This document shows, one piece after another, positions 17,054 to 25,638 of a stretch of 64,000 nt of DNA. Position 1 is the first letter of the stretch, and every line of letters begins with the position of its first letter. The notes under the pieces are model-generated. The model made no database searches. It saw only the letters and a program-made list of their open reading frames with translations, and had not been told where the DNA came from. Made by a program: the position numbers and the translations under genes. Origin of the DNA: Caballeronia calidae (GTDB lineage Bacteria > Pseudomonadota > Gammaproteobacteria > Burkholderiales > Burkholderiaceae); NCBI RefSeq assembly GCF_900044055.2, contig NZ_FCOX02000037.1:1-64000 (forward strand), in the 5' to 3' direction.

Positions 17054-18267
17054 AGATCGCCGCGCTGGAAACGTATGTCGTCGCGGTGCCGCCACCGCAT
17101 ATCGGCGGCATGTACTGGATTTTCGTGAAGCTGCGCACGGCATGCGGCATCGAGGGCGTCGGCGAGATCTACTCCGCGACGTTCCATCCGAAAGCGATGA
17201 CACCGATCATCGAAGACGTGTTCGAGCGCTATCTGCTCGGTCACGATCCGCATCATGTCGAGCGCTTCTATCGCGAGGCGTATTCGAGCGGCTTCACGCA
17301 GCGCCCCGATCTCACGATGATGGGCGTCGTCAGCGGCCTCGAAATGGCATGCTGGGACATCATCGGCAAGGCGGCGGGCAAGCCCGTCTACGAACTCCTC
17401 GGCGGCCGCGTGCACGAGCGCCTGCGTTCGTACACGTATCTCTATCCGAAGAACAGCCGCGGCGAATACGACTACGACGATCCCGATCTCGCCGCCGAAT
17501 GCGCCGCGCACAACGTCGCGCTGGGCTTCACGGCGGTGAAGTTCGATCCGGCAGGCCCGTACACCGCGTACTCCGGACATCAGATTTCGCTCGAAGTGAT
17601 GGACCGCTGCGAGACCTTCTGCCGCAAGGTGCGCGAGGCGGTTGGCAGCAAGGCCGATCTGCTGTTCGGCACGCACGGCCAGATGGTGCCGTCCTCGGCG
17701 ATCCGTCTCGCGCAGCGCCTCGAAAAGTTCGATCCGCTGTGGTTCGAGGAGCCGGTGCCGCCGGGGCAGGAAGGCGCGATGGCGCAGGTCGCGGAGAAGA
17801 CCAGCATTCCGATCGCGGCGGGCGAGCGTCTCACGACGAAGTACGAATTCTTCAAGCTGCTCGAAGCGCGCGCCGCGTCGATTCTGCAGTTCAACGTCGG
17901 GCGCGTGGGCGGCCTGCTCGAAGCGAAGAAGATCGCGAGCCTCGCCGAGGTGTATTACGCGCAGATCGCGCCGCATCTCTACAACGGTCCCGTGGGCGCG
18001 GCGGCGAGCATTCAGATCGCCGCGTGCTCGCCGAATTTCCTGATTCAGGAAAGCATCGGCACGTGGGACGGTTTCCACGCGGATGTGCTCGAGACGAAGA
18101 TCCGCTGGGAAGACGGCTACATCATTCCGTCGACGGAGCCGGGTCTCGGCGTCGAGCTGAACATGGACGTCGTGCGCGCGCATACGCCGTACACGGGCGA
18201 GCGCCTGCATCTGCAGATGGCCGCGAAGCCCGCCGACGTGAAGGATCTCGCGCCCGCGAAGGGCTGA
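17050..18267 (+). CDS. Mandelate racemase/muconate lactonizing-type (enolase superfamily) protein, 405 aa
   Basis: Expected to act on a sugar acid or other carboxylate. The N-terminal capping domain (1-125) includes SGLEMACWDIIGKAAGKPVY; the barrel follows. It aligns with galactonate dehydratase DgoD (recalled, constant offset of 24): His209 (H185), Glu233 (E209), Glu259 in AAGER (E235) and His309 in APH (H285) are kept. Metal-ligand Asp183 corresponds to Gly207 (FGTHGQ) and dyad Asp258 to Asn282 (LQFNVGR). Two key acids are thus replaced, so chemistry may differ from sugar-acid dehydration. Start overlaps the MFS stop. Fold is certain; reaction is not. Confidence 0.88.
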   Translation: MKIAALETYVVAVPPPHIGGMYWIFVKLRTACGIEGVGEIYSATFHPKAMTPIIEDVFERYLLGHDPHHVERFYREAYSSGFTQRPDLTMMGVVSGLEMACWDIIGKAAGKPVYELLGGRVHERLRSYTYLYPKNSRGEYDYDDPDLAAECAAHNVALGFTAVKFDPAGPYTAYSGHQISLEVMDRCETFCRKVREAVGSKADLLFGTHGQMVPSSAIRLAQRLEKFDPLWFEEPVPPGQEGAMAQVAEKTSIPIAAGERLTTKYEFFKLLEARAASILQFNVGRVGGLLEAKKIASLAEVYYAQIAPHLYNGPVGAAASIQIAACSPNFLIQESIGTWDGFHADVLETKIRWEDGYIIPSTEPGLGVELNMDVVRAHTPYTGERLHLQMAAKPADVKDLAPAKG

Positions 18268-18276
18268 AGGCAAAGC

Positions 18277-19944
18277 ATGAAGAGCATGGATTTCGATTAC
18301 ATCATCGTCGGCGCGGGATCGGCGGGCTGCATTCTCGCCAATCGTCTCACCGAGTCGGGCGAGCATTCGGTGCTGCTGCTCGAAGCGGGCGGCGCGGACG
18401 ATTCGTTCTGGTTCAGGGTTCCGGTCGGGTTCACGAAGACCTACTACAACCCGGAATTCAACTGGATGTACTACAGCGAGCCGGAAGCGCAGCTGAAGGA
18501 CCGCTCGCTCTATTGCCCGCGCGGCAAGGTGCAGGGCGGCTCGGGCTCGATCAACGCGATGATCTACGTGCGCGGCCAGCCGCATGACTTCGACGACTGG
18601 GCGCGCGCGGGCAACGCGGGCTGGGGCTATCGCGATGTGCTGCCGTACTTCCGCCGCCTCGAATCGCATTGGGCGGGCGACACGGAATATCACGGCGCGC
18701 ACGGCAAGATCGGCGTTTCGTCGATGAAGGACGGCGCGCACGCGATCTGCGGCACGTTCCTCGAAGGCGCGCGTCAGGCGGGTTACCCGGTGACCGGCGA
18801 CATCAACGGCGCGGATTACGAAGGCGCGACCATCTACGACATCAACGCGCGCCACGGCGAGCGTTCGTCGAGCAGCTTCGAGTATCTGCATCCGATGCTC
18901 GGACGCAAGAACCTGCGCGTGGAGCGCAATGTCAGCGTGAGCCGCGTGCTGTTCGAAGGCAAGCGCGCGACGGGCGTGGCGGCATCGCGCAACGGCGAGT
19001 CATTCGAGTTCCGCGCGAAGCGTGAGGTGATCCTGTCGGCGGGCGCGGTGGATTCGCCCAAGCTGATGCAGCTCTCCGGTCTCGGCGACGCGGCGCTGCT
19101 CGCGAAGCACGGCATTCCGGTCGTGCACGAGCTGCCGGCGGTCGGCAAGAACCTGCAGGATCACCTGTGCGTGAGCTTCTACTATCGCGCGACGGTCAGG
19201 ACGCTGAACGACGAGCTCGGCTCGCTCTTCGGCAAGGTCAAGGCCGCGCTGCGGTATCTGATGTGGCGCAAGGGCCCGCTTTCGATGAGCGTCAACCAGT
19301 CGGGCGGCTTCTTCAAGGGCGATGACGACGAGACGCAGCCGAATCTCCAGCTGTATTTCAATCCGCTCTCGTATCGCATTCCGAAGAGCAGCAAGGCGCA
19401 GCTCGAGCCCGAGCCGTATTCGGGCTTCCTGCTGTGCTTCAACCCGTGCCGGCCGACGAGCCGCGGCTCGATCGAGATCGCGTCGAATCGGGTCGAGGAT
19501 GCCGCGAAGATCCGCATCAACGCGCTGACGACGCCGAAGGACATCCGCGAAGCCGTGCAGGGCAGCAAGCTCGTGCGCAAGATCATGAATTCGGCCGCGT
19601 TGCGCGCGATCACGGCGGAGGAAATCTCGCCGGGGCCGGACGTGAAGAGCGACGCCGACATGCTGGAGTACTTCCGCGAGCAGTCGGGCTCGATCTACCA
19701 TCTGTGCGGTTCGTGCGCGATGGGACCGGATGCTGCCACCGCGGTCGTCGACGAGCGGCTGCGCGTGCATGGCATCGAGGGCCTGCGCATCGTGGATGCG
19801 TCGGTTTTCCCGAACATCACGTCGGGCAACCTCAATGCCCCGACGATGATGGTCGCCGAGAAAGGCGCCGACATGATCCTCGACGACGCCCGCGTGATCG
19901 TCACGCCGGTTGCCGTGCCGGCAGAGCCCGCAGCGATCGTCTGA
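18277..19944 (+). CDS. GMC-family FAD-dependent alcohol oxidoreductase, 555 aa
   Basis: Oxidises an alcohol to an aldehyde with FAD. N-terminal Rossmann motif DYIIVGAGSAGCILANRL; GMC signature 1 around CPRGKVQGGSGSINAMIYVR; signature 2 GAVDSPKLMQLSGLG. The C-terminal catalytic segment YHLCGSCAMG carries the active-site His, followed by VDASVFPNITSGNLNAPTMM. Length is normal for choline-dehydrogenase-like members. It starts 9 bp after the preceding stop; a second ATG three codons in is also possible. Last gene of the operon. The end of the Tn7-like element lies only 25 bp beyond its stop codon, so anything that once followed has been displaced. Confidence 0.93.
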   Translation: MKSMDFDYIIVGAGSAGCILANRLTESGEHSVLLLEAGGADDSFWFRVPVGFTKTYYNPEFNWMYYSEPEAQLKDRSLYCPRGKVQGGSGSINAMIYVRGQPHDFDDWARAGNAGWGYRDVLPYFRRLESHWAGDTEYHGAHGKIGVSSMKDGAHAICGTFLEGARQAGYPVTGDINGADYEGATIYDINARHGERSSSSFEYLHPMLGRKNLRVERNVSVSRVLFEGKRATGVAASRNGESFEFRAKREVILSAGAVDSPKLMQLSGLGDAALLAKHGIPVVHELPAVGKNLQDHLCVSFYYRATVRTLNDELGSLFGKVKAALRYLMWRKGPLSMSVNQSGGFFKGDDDETQPNLQLYFNPLSYRIPKSSKAQLEPEPYSGFLLCFNPCRPTSRGSIEIASNRVEDAAKIRINALTTPKDIREAVQGSKLVRKIMNSAALRAITAEEISPGPDVKSDADMLEYFREQSGSIYHLCGSCAMGPDAATAVVDERLRVHGIEGLRIVDASVFPNITSGNLNAPTMMVAEKGADMILDDARVIVTPVAVPAEPAAIV

Positions 19945-19968
19945 TCCGCACGGAGCGTGAGAGCATGG

Positions 19969-20020
19969 TGTCGCGAGACATTAGTTGCAAATACGTTGAG
20001 ACGTTAGATGTAGATACACG
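19969..20020. repeat. Putative left end of Tn7-like element with two TnsB-site-like repeats
   Basis: TGTCGC at 19969-19974 is followed by two direct repeats with a 23-bp period (19975-19995 and 19998-20020). They share GAGAC(A/G)TTAG, then TG-A-ATAC, about 16 of 20 positions. Tn7-family and Tn5053-family ends start with 5'-TGT and carry tandem 20-bp transposase sites of this kind. The position between the GMC gene and the 3' end of tnsB fits a transposon edge. The left flanking 5 bp is CATGG. The matching opposite end was not found. Confidence 0.6.
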
Positions 20021-20035
20021 CTATCGAGGCTTTCC

Positions 20036-20056
20036 TGGCGCGGCAAAGCCGCGCCA
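20036..20056. other. Perfect 9-bp hairpin next to the element end
   Basis: TGGCGCGGC-AAA-GCCGCGCCA lies between the putative transposon end and tnsB. It has no T-tract; it may be a terminator for minus-strand tnsB transcripts or a structural feature of the end. Confidence 0.4.
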
Positions 20057-20188
20057 ACCACCGCGCGCGCAATTTCATTGAGTTATACGGTTCATATTGC
20101 GGTCAAGTTTGTCACAGATGGTCAATAGTTGGGGATAAAGAGCGCCAACGTATCCTGCGGCGTCCGCGCTGGTTATGGGAGGGTTGTC

Positions 20189-22603
20189 CTATTTCGTCGG
20201 ATCGCCTTGCTTACCTCTCGCGAGGTAAGCTCTTTCTGCCAGTCTAGCTGCATCGGCGAGAGGATCATCGCTCGACTGCGTATCGTCCGCGGTCGTGTTC
20301 CCGGACGTTCCCGACGTAGTTCCTTCGGTGTCAGCTTCATCTGCCGACCGCCCATTCGCGCCATATGCAATTTTCTGTTGTTCCAACAATTGTTGCGCGC
20401 GAAAGGCCTTGGAGTTGCGTTTCGCTGCGCTCTTGGTCGCTCCGACAGCGCCTGCGAACTCATCGGTGCGAGAGCCCTCGATGTCGTCTAACTGCTGCTG
20501 AGTCTTCACGCTGACCCTCTGAGCCGACTTTCGCTTCGTCGGCTGAGTCAGCTTCGCTTTCTCATGTGCCGCCTCGGCTCGTCGTATATCGTCGTCCATC
20601 TTCGCAAAAGTCAGTTCCAGCCATGTCAGGTCTTCTCCAAACCGGATCTTGTCCTCCTCGATCATCTCGATCTCGAAGACTTCCCCTTCCGGAATACGGC
20701 ACAGGATCTTGCCGGCCTTGTGATAGGGACTCTTGACTTCGACGACAAACGCTTCCTTTCCCGGTCTGCGCGAGTGCATGATTGCAGCATCCTTGAGCTC
20801 GGCGGACGAGTAGCGAGCGTTCTCCCAATGAACACGTGCGTCATTGCATGTCCTCTTCGTCCACGGTAAGAAGGTATCGAAAACTTCATCTGCACTTCGA
20901 ATGCGAGCCCCCTGTCCATGCCGCCTCTTCTGATGGTATTCGTGAAGCTTGTCAGGAGTTATGCCGCAGTCTGCGTCTCGCATTCTCGCCGTGCGAAGCT
21001 TCGATTTATCGGTCGTTCGGTTATATACATCGATCGCCTGCAGGACGACTCTCTCAAGCGGACGAGGCAAAATGGGCGAAAGCTTAGACCTCTCACGACG
21101 TTTTGCCCTTTCAAAAAGATTGTTTTCGCGTGAGTAGCCTTGTTCGGTCTGTTCTGACACGATGCGTATCAGTATCTCATTGAAGCGCTCGCCGACAGGC
21201 CGTAGATCCGGCCTAGCTCCAGGGGGGTTGAACATTATTCCGCCGTAGGAATTCGTCACCGACGAGCGAACTGCGCGCGACTTCCCCGGACCATTGTCAT
21301 TGCAGATTCCGTCGAAATTTCCAGTCAGCAGCCCCGGGAGCGGATCTAAGCCAAGTTCAGACAAATAGTAATCCATAGGAAGTAACGCTGAGATAAGGCA
21401 TCTCTGGTAACCCTCGCCGGTCTCACCCTGGGTACATATGGCATACCCCCGGAGAGCTCCGGTCAAACGTGAGATAGCGAGGATCAAGATCAAAGGTACG
21501 GCTTGGACCTTTCCCAAAACACGGGCGCCGACGGGAATCTTAAAGTGAAACCCGTCGATATCCAGAATCTCGATAACAGATTGAGTTAGCTCGCTTGACG
21601 TTCCCGGCCGCGGATCCACGTCTTTGGATGTAGCTTGCGGTCCATTTCTTAGTGCAAGCAATCCATTGTCTTGGACGATTTCTTTGTATCTGTACCTCAT
21701 GCGACGATATGATGGAGTATCGTCAACGGGACGATACTTATAGCGTCGGGGGATCATTCGGCTTTGGGTCGTGGCTAAGCTCACCTTGTCACCCCCCGCC
21801 CAATCGAGTTCGAGGCCCTCCTTCATGTTCTCGATATCGTGCGCGTCGACGCGTCTTGCTTTTCGCACATACTCCTTGCCGTTCGCCTGCGCACGGGCTT
21901 TGGCGAGCTTTTCTTTTGCCGATAGCGGCCCAGGTTTTGTCGCAGGTGAAAGGCGTCTCTTCCCAGGACCTCCGCGGTCTTCGGTTCGGGCAAGCAGCGT
22001 GTTCCAGCCTTTCCCGTCATCTGCCCCGTAATCCCCTCCGTACCAAAAGAACCTCGTCACCACTTTCAGGACGTACGACCTGAATCCCTTCCCGCCACCA
22101 ATAGCTTTGCGCATCTCTTCGATGCGTTGACTTCGAAGCGAGGAGTCGATGATTATGAAGTCATTGACAATGAAGTCGGATGGTCGTCCCTTTCCGACTG
22201 TGTCGACCATGAGGAGTGCTTTAACCAAGGACACGCGATCTTCCCAACCGACCAAGGAGCTTACGGGCGCGTTGGCGAGCGGCACTTCCATGCATCGCGG
22301 GCGGGTCAACTTTGCTATGGGCCTCACTCTTGATGCCCAGTCTTGAGCGTCTACATTAATGGGTCTTGGAATGCGGCATGCGGGTGGAGGCGTCCCAACG
22401 TTGATCGTCTGAGCATAGAGGGTTCTCGAGTCTGGTTCCCATGCAACGGCGATGTAAGCTACGCCCTCTTCGTCGTCCGAAAGCGTGTAGATTGCGTAGC
22501 GGTAAAGGTTTGCGGGCCAAACCGCCTCGTGAAGCTGCCGCAGCTGTGACAAGACAATGTCGTTGGCAACTGGAGGTTTAAGGGGCGGGTTTTCCTTTTT
22601 CAT
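20189..22603 (-). CDS. tnsB: TnsB-like DDE transposase, 804 aa
   Basis: Catalyses 3'-end strand transfer. The start is ATG 22603 (MKKENPPLKPP); the longer frame to 22759 lies inside tnsA and is rejected. The N-terminal 330 residues are probably DNA-binding. The integrase core follows with Asp350 in EILDIDGFHF, Asp436 in GICNDNGPGKS and Glu472 in PVGERFNEIL, so the DDE triad is complete. A Mu-transposase-like beta barrel lies at about 640-720, and a charged low-complexity tail (STTSGT/NTTADDTQSSDD) may contact the ATPase partner. It overlaps tnsA by 26 bp. Symbol assigned by function; the family is diverged from Tn7 TnsB. Confidence 0.85.
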   Translation of the reverse strand: MKKENPPLKPPVANDIVLSQLRQLHEAVWPANLYRYAIYTLSDDEEGVAYIAVAWEPDSRTLYAQTINVGTPPPACRIPRPINVDAQDWASRVRPIAKLTRPRCMEVPLANAPVSSLVGWEDRVSLVKALLMVDTVGKGRPSDFIVNDFIIIDSSLRSQRIEEMRKAIGGGKGFRSYVLKVVTRFFWYGGDYGADDGKGWNTLLARTEDRGGPGKRRLSPATKPGPLSAKEKLAKARAQANGKEYVRKARRVDAHDIENMKEGLELDWAGGDKVSLATTQSRMIPRRYKYRPVDDTPSYRRMRYRYKEIVQDNGLLALRNGPQATSKDVDPRPGTSSELTQSVIEILDIDGFHFKIPVGARVLGKVQAVPLILILAISRLTGALRGYAICTQGETGEGYQRCLISALLPMDYYLSELGLDPLPGLLTGNFDGICNDNGPGKSRAVRSSVTNSYGGIMFNPPGARPDLRPVGERFNEILIRIVSEQTEQGYSRENNLFERAKRRERSKLSPILPRPLERVVLQAIDVYNRTTDKSKLRTARMRDADCGITPDKLHEYHQKRRHGQGARIRSADEVFDTFLPWTKRTCNDARVHWENARYSSAELKDAAIMHSRRPGKEAFVVEVKSPYHKAGKILCRIPEGEVFEIEMIEEDKIRFGEDLTWLELTFAKMDDDIRRAEAAHEKAKLTQPTKRKSAQRVSVKTQQQLDDIEGSRTDEFAGAVGATKSAAKRNSKAFRAQQLLEQQKIAYGANGRSADEADTEGTTSGTSGNTTADDTQSSDDPLADAARLAERAYLARGKQGDPTK

Positions 22604-23402
22604 CGAAATCCTCAAGAAGGAACAGCGGCAAGTCCTCACGCAGATATTTGTTGTGATCCACGTACAGAAATCCGAAGGAAGCGGCCACTGCAAACAACTC
22701 GAAGGCATGGTCGATTGACACGCCCATGTGTCGAGCATGACGATCGAGAATGTGTGCAAGGGTTCCCCTGAGCGACCGTGTTTTCACGCGACCTGCGAGT
22801 ATTCGTGCTTCATCGTAGTAGTCCCAAATGTCCATTTGAGTAATCCAGCGACTCATCAAAAAGTTATTACCGTAGGCCTTCTTGGTGAAGCGGTTACCGC
22901 GGATCATTTGCCAGGTCCATTCACGCTCGACGATGGCCGACTGCTCGCTCACCTCCCTCTTCAGCGTCGGTGGCTCAAGTTCATCGTCACTGTCTTTGAT
23001 GGAGACTATGTGGTAATGCAAACCCAAGTCAGGCGGGAGTACCAAGGTCAGGTTGATGTCACATCTCTTGAGATCAGCCCTCCGCATACGGACACCGTTC
23101 GCTTTTGCCCGGTAATACGCGTCGCGGTCGTACACTGGATATTCTTCTCGGATGTCTCTGACGTATGGAAAAAAGCTGAAATGCAGAATGGCGCGCAGTT
23201 CGTTCGTCGACAGGGCTATATGGGTCCGAAGAACCTTGACTCCGGGCCATGTGCTGCGGGTTCCAAACGTCAGGTCCCCGGGTTCGGCGAACGGTACATA
23301 TTTGGCTCCGTGCAGCACGTTGTGCGAATCTCGCTTTGGAAGCGGGACCAAAGGTGGCATCTCGAAGGGCAGAGGCAGATCGAACACATTGAACTTTTCC
23401 AT
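22578..23402 (-). CDS. tnsA: TnsA-like endonuclease, 274 aa
   Basis: Restriction-fold nuclease that cuts the 5' ends of the transposon, allowing cut-and-paste movement. A catalytic triad consistent with Tn7 TnsA (E63, D114, K132) is visible as Glu68 (ALSTNELRAIL), Asp115 (KRCDINLTLV) and Lys136 (IVSIKDSD). The flanking motif VRDIREEYPV matches the family's DIREQ-P. The C-terminal part (about 150-274) is a helical/winged-helix-like domain. Overlaps tnsB by 26 bp, so they are co-translated as in Tn7. A 234-bp gap separates it from the TnsC-like gene upstream. Confidence 0.85.
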   Translation of the reverse strand: MEKFNVFDLPLPFEMPPLVPLPKRDSHNVLHGAKYVPFAEPGDLTFGTRSTWPGVKVLRTHIALSTNELRAILHFSFFPYVRDIREEYPVYDRDAYYRAKANGVRMRRADLKRCDINLTLVLPPDLGLHYHIVSIKDSDDELEPPTLKREVSEQSAIVEREWTWQMIRGNRFTKKAYGNNFLMSRWITQMDIWDYYDEARILAGRVKTRSLRGTLAHILDRHARHMGVSIDHAFELFAVAASFGFLYVDHNKYLREDLPLFLLEDFDEKGKPAP

Positions 23403-23613
23403 ACGTAGCCTTCAGATGGCAGGTGTTCTGAGGTCGACGGACTGGTCGATCCGTCATTGATGCGGCCTGTCAACTCCCTTCGCTGCGCGTGCTCGAGCTT
23501 TCCAGGTGAACACCGGTGTGCGAGATGCAGCAGCGAGATCTCGGAGCGTTTCGCGAGCTTTGCGAAAACGGTCCTGGCAATTTGCCGTTCTCGAACTATG
23601 GTGGCGGACACTA

Positions 23614-23656
23614 TCCAGTTCCGGTACATTGACTTTTCAGCCTTCCAGTTCCGGTA
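23614..23656. repeat. 13-bp direct repeat spanning the stop of TnsC-like gene 1
   Basis: TCCAGTTCCGGTA occurs at 23614-23626 and again at 23644-23656 (30-bp period). The second copy encodes the last codons of TnsC-like 1 and the first lies just past its stop codon, as if a short tandem duplication arose at the gene end. Confidence 0.7.
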
Positions 23657-24932
23657 GAGAAATCACGGGCCGAAGCTTCGCAACAGGCAACCAGTCGCTA
23701 TATTTAATAAGTGAAGCTGGGTTGGGGTTTCGTTGCGCCAGGATAGCTTTCACTGCATCGATGTCAGGCGTTTCCAATAGCAGAGCGAGCTTGCCGTGCT
23801 TAATGAAGATTTTTTCGTTGAACACCGTCGCTTCAAGGGTAGCGAGATGCAGGGCGATGCCTCTGAGCGCGTTCGCCAATAGCCCTGGGAAACCCAGGGT
23901 CAGAAGGTAAGCGGCGTCGGGAAGCCAGTGCGGCATAGGACCGATCCCAAGAACCCCCAACGTTGCATCGAACTGCGCCCGACATATCGATACCCAGCGC
24001 TCGTCGCGAGAACTCCTTGTTGGCACGAGTTCGACCGGCTCGGCGGCTGTTAGGTCCCCACGTGAACCTGGCAGCCAGCGAAGACCAAGGGCTACTGCTC
24101 CTGGAGTCGCGAGGCAGAGGACTGGAATTCCCGTTGTTCGTGTGAACTGGGCTATCGCACTCCACGTTGCAGCCGCTCCTGTTTTAGTGGCGTCTTCAAC
24201 GTTGATGCGCTCGACAATAACCAAGCCTAGATTTGCCGCAACGCCCAGAGTACACATCGCCGGAAGAATATCTCTCTCACGGAAGCGCATAGAACGTACG
24301 CTGTCTGCCAACACTGTGTTGAATGCCGCGTCGAACGCCCCAAAGAATCCTTGAGCGAGCCCACCAAGTTCTCCATTGAGCGGCCAATGCATTCGAAGGC
24401 AAGGAAGCTGGAGGTAGTCTGTGAAGCGGTCCGCTGCTGGAATTCGGACGGCGCGCGGTTTGCTTCCAATTTCAGACTGGAGGATGTCCGCGAGCAAGCG
24501 TCGACCCATTCGTACCGGGGCGATCAAGATCATGCCTCGTGCCTTTGCATGTGGGGCGATACCAAAGCGTAAAGGGACGAGGTGTCTACCTCTCTTAGGT
24601 TCGGTCCGGAAAAAGGCGGCTGCGTTTGAAGCGTACTCGCGATACTCTGGATTGCGAAGGTCCCGGTCGTGATAAGAACTCCACATAAGGGAGACGACGC
24701 TTACGAATGCTCGACCGACTTCTGGGTTGCTCACAAACGTATCGGCGGCTCCCCCTACAATTACCTCGTGTGGCGTCGAACTTTCGGGCTCTAGATTTGG
24801 ATAACGCGTAGTAAGCGTCATCGCTTCTTGAAGCGTTGGAATGGCTCGTATGTTTTGCTGGAGAGGGTTTCCCTCGACCTTCGTGACCGGTGCGATCTCA
24901 GAGCTGCTCGATGAGTTACCGTCCGTGCTCAT
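23637..24932 (-). CDS. TnsC-like AAA-fold protein 1 with degenerate Walker motifs, 431 aa
   Basis: Occupies the tnsC position, before tnsA-tnsB. ATG 24932 (MSTDGNSSSSSE) is preceded by GGGGAGGA, which decides the start over the longer frame to 25049. The AAA-like core has Walker A position IAPVRMGRRL (about 137-146), lacking the P-loop Lys and Ser/Thr, and Walker B position LVIVERIN (237-244), where the catalytic Glu is Arg. TWSAIAQFTRTTGIPVLCLATPG fits the sensor-1 strand region. It is clearly paralogous to the protein at 27138-28361. ATP hydrolysis is therefore doubtful. Identification as TnsC rests on context, fold-like order and the paralogue, not on intact motifs. Confidence 0.65.
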   Translation of the reverse strand: MSTDGNSSSSSEIAPVTKVEGNPLQQNIRAIPTLQEAMTLTTRYPNLEPESSTPHEVIVGGAADTFVSNPEVGRAFVSVVSLMWSSYHDRDLRNPEYREYASNAAAFFRTEPKRGRHLVPLRFGIAPHAKARGMILIAPVRMGRRLLADILQSEIGSKPRAVRIPAADRFTDYLQLPCLRMHWPLNGELGGLAQGFFGAFDAAFNTVLADSVRSMRFRERDILPAMCTLGVAANLGLVIVERINVEDATKTGAAATWSAIAQFTRTTGIPVLCLATPGAVALGLRWLPGSRGDLTAAEPVELVPTRSSRDERWVSICRAQFDATLGVLGIGPMPHWLPDAAYLLTLGFPGLLANALRGIALHLATLEATVFNEKIFIKHGKLALLLETPDIDAVKAILAQRNPNPASLIKYSDWLPVAKLRPVISLPELEG

Positions 24933-25162
24933 TGCGTCCTCCCCATGACCGCCGATTTCCCGATTTGCCGGGCGACGACACGCCAGGCACATGAATATGG
25001 GTAATGCTCTGTGGGGCGCAAAGGGCCACGCGCCCCACAAAGTGGGCACTATCGCTCGATGCCAGATCCACCATGCGTAGCTACTTAGAACGGCCGATAA
25101 ATCGCTCGCATGGCATCCGTTCTCTCATCGACACGTCGATTGGTCGCCCAGGCTGTGTAAGC

Positions 25163-25462
25163 TCAGGTTCGAGAGGGTCCGCTTCCGAAGTCTTTCGGAG
25201 CACAAGCTGTCAGATGCTCTTTATTAGCTTCGCTGTTCGGCGCGGTGCCTGGCGCGGAAGAGGGTGCTCTCGCTTCGCTCTCAGTCGGTTCCGTGCTTGA
25301 TGGCGCGTCTGAGGTGGCTGGCGCGTTCGCGACAGCAGGTGGCGACACTCGCTTCGAACCGGGGAATACCGGCGGGGGGAGTCCGGTCAGGTCGCGCGAA
25401 GTCGTGACGCGTACTTTTCGCACTATCGTGCGATTCAGTTGCTGCGGTGTTTTCTTCGTCAT
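25163..25462 (-). CDS. Small disordered Pro/Ala/Ser-rich protein, 99 aa
   Basis: Start ATG 25462 (MTKKTPQQLNRTIVRKVRV), preceded by AAGGAC; a GTG/ATG extension to 25501 is possible. The first 30 residues are basic and could bind DNA. The rest is low-complexity Pro/Ala/Ser/Glu and surely unstructured. It lies between the TniQ-like gene and TnsC-like gene 1 in the same direction. No family recognised; the place is similar to small accessory genes seen in other Tn7-like elements. It could also be a non-functional reading frame. Confidence 0.45.
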   Translation of the reverse strand: MTKKTPQQLNRTIVRKVRVTTSRDLTGLPPPVFPGSKRVSPPAVANAPATSDAPSSTEPTESEARAPSSAPGTAPNSEANKEHLTACAPKDFGSGPSRT

Positions 25463-25570
25463 GGAGCGTCCTTGTGCCTTTGTATAGGCGTGTGTTGACA
25501 AGGCGCACCCGTTTGTGAGATTCTACGCGCGTGTGATCGCGTGAACCCTATCTAAGGGTGCACCAGCCAG

Positions 25571-25612
25571 ACGGCGCATTAGGGGGCCAGCCCTGATGCG
25601 CCGTAGTTTTTT
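25571..25612 (+). terminator. Strong intrinsic terminator on the plus strand inside the element
   Basis: 14-bp stem (25571-25584 with 25591-25604, one G-U pair), 6-base loop, followed by AGTTTTTTG. It is oriented against the transposition genes and no plus-strand CDS precedes it. It would stop transcripts entering from the left or end a small plus-strand RNA. Confidence 0.75.
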
Positions 25613-25638
25613 GTGCGATGGTTTAGTTCGTCGCTCTC

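Noticed and set aside
19900-20100. glmS or tRNA attachment site for the Tn7-like element
   Set aside because: The adjacent gene is a GMC oxidoreductase and no tRNA-like sequence is seen, so the classical Tn7 target is excluded.
25245-25487. Plus-strand ORF of 80 aa as the gene served by the plus-strand terminator
   Set aside because: It is the opposite strand of the small Pro/Ala-rich ORF, has no ribosome site and no protein-like composition.
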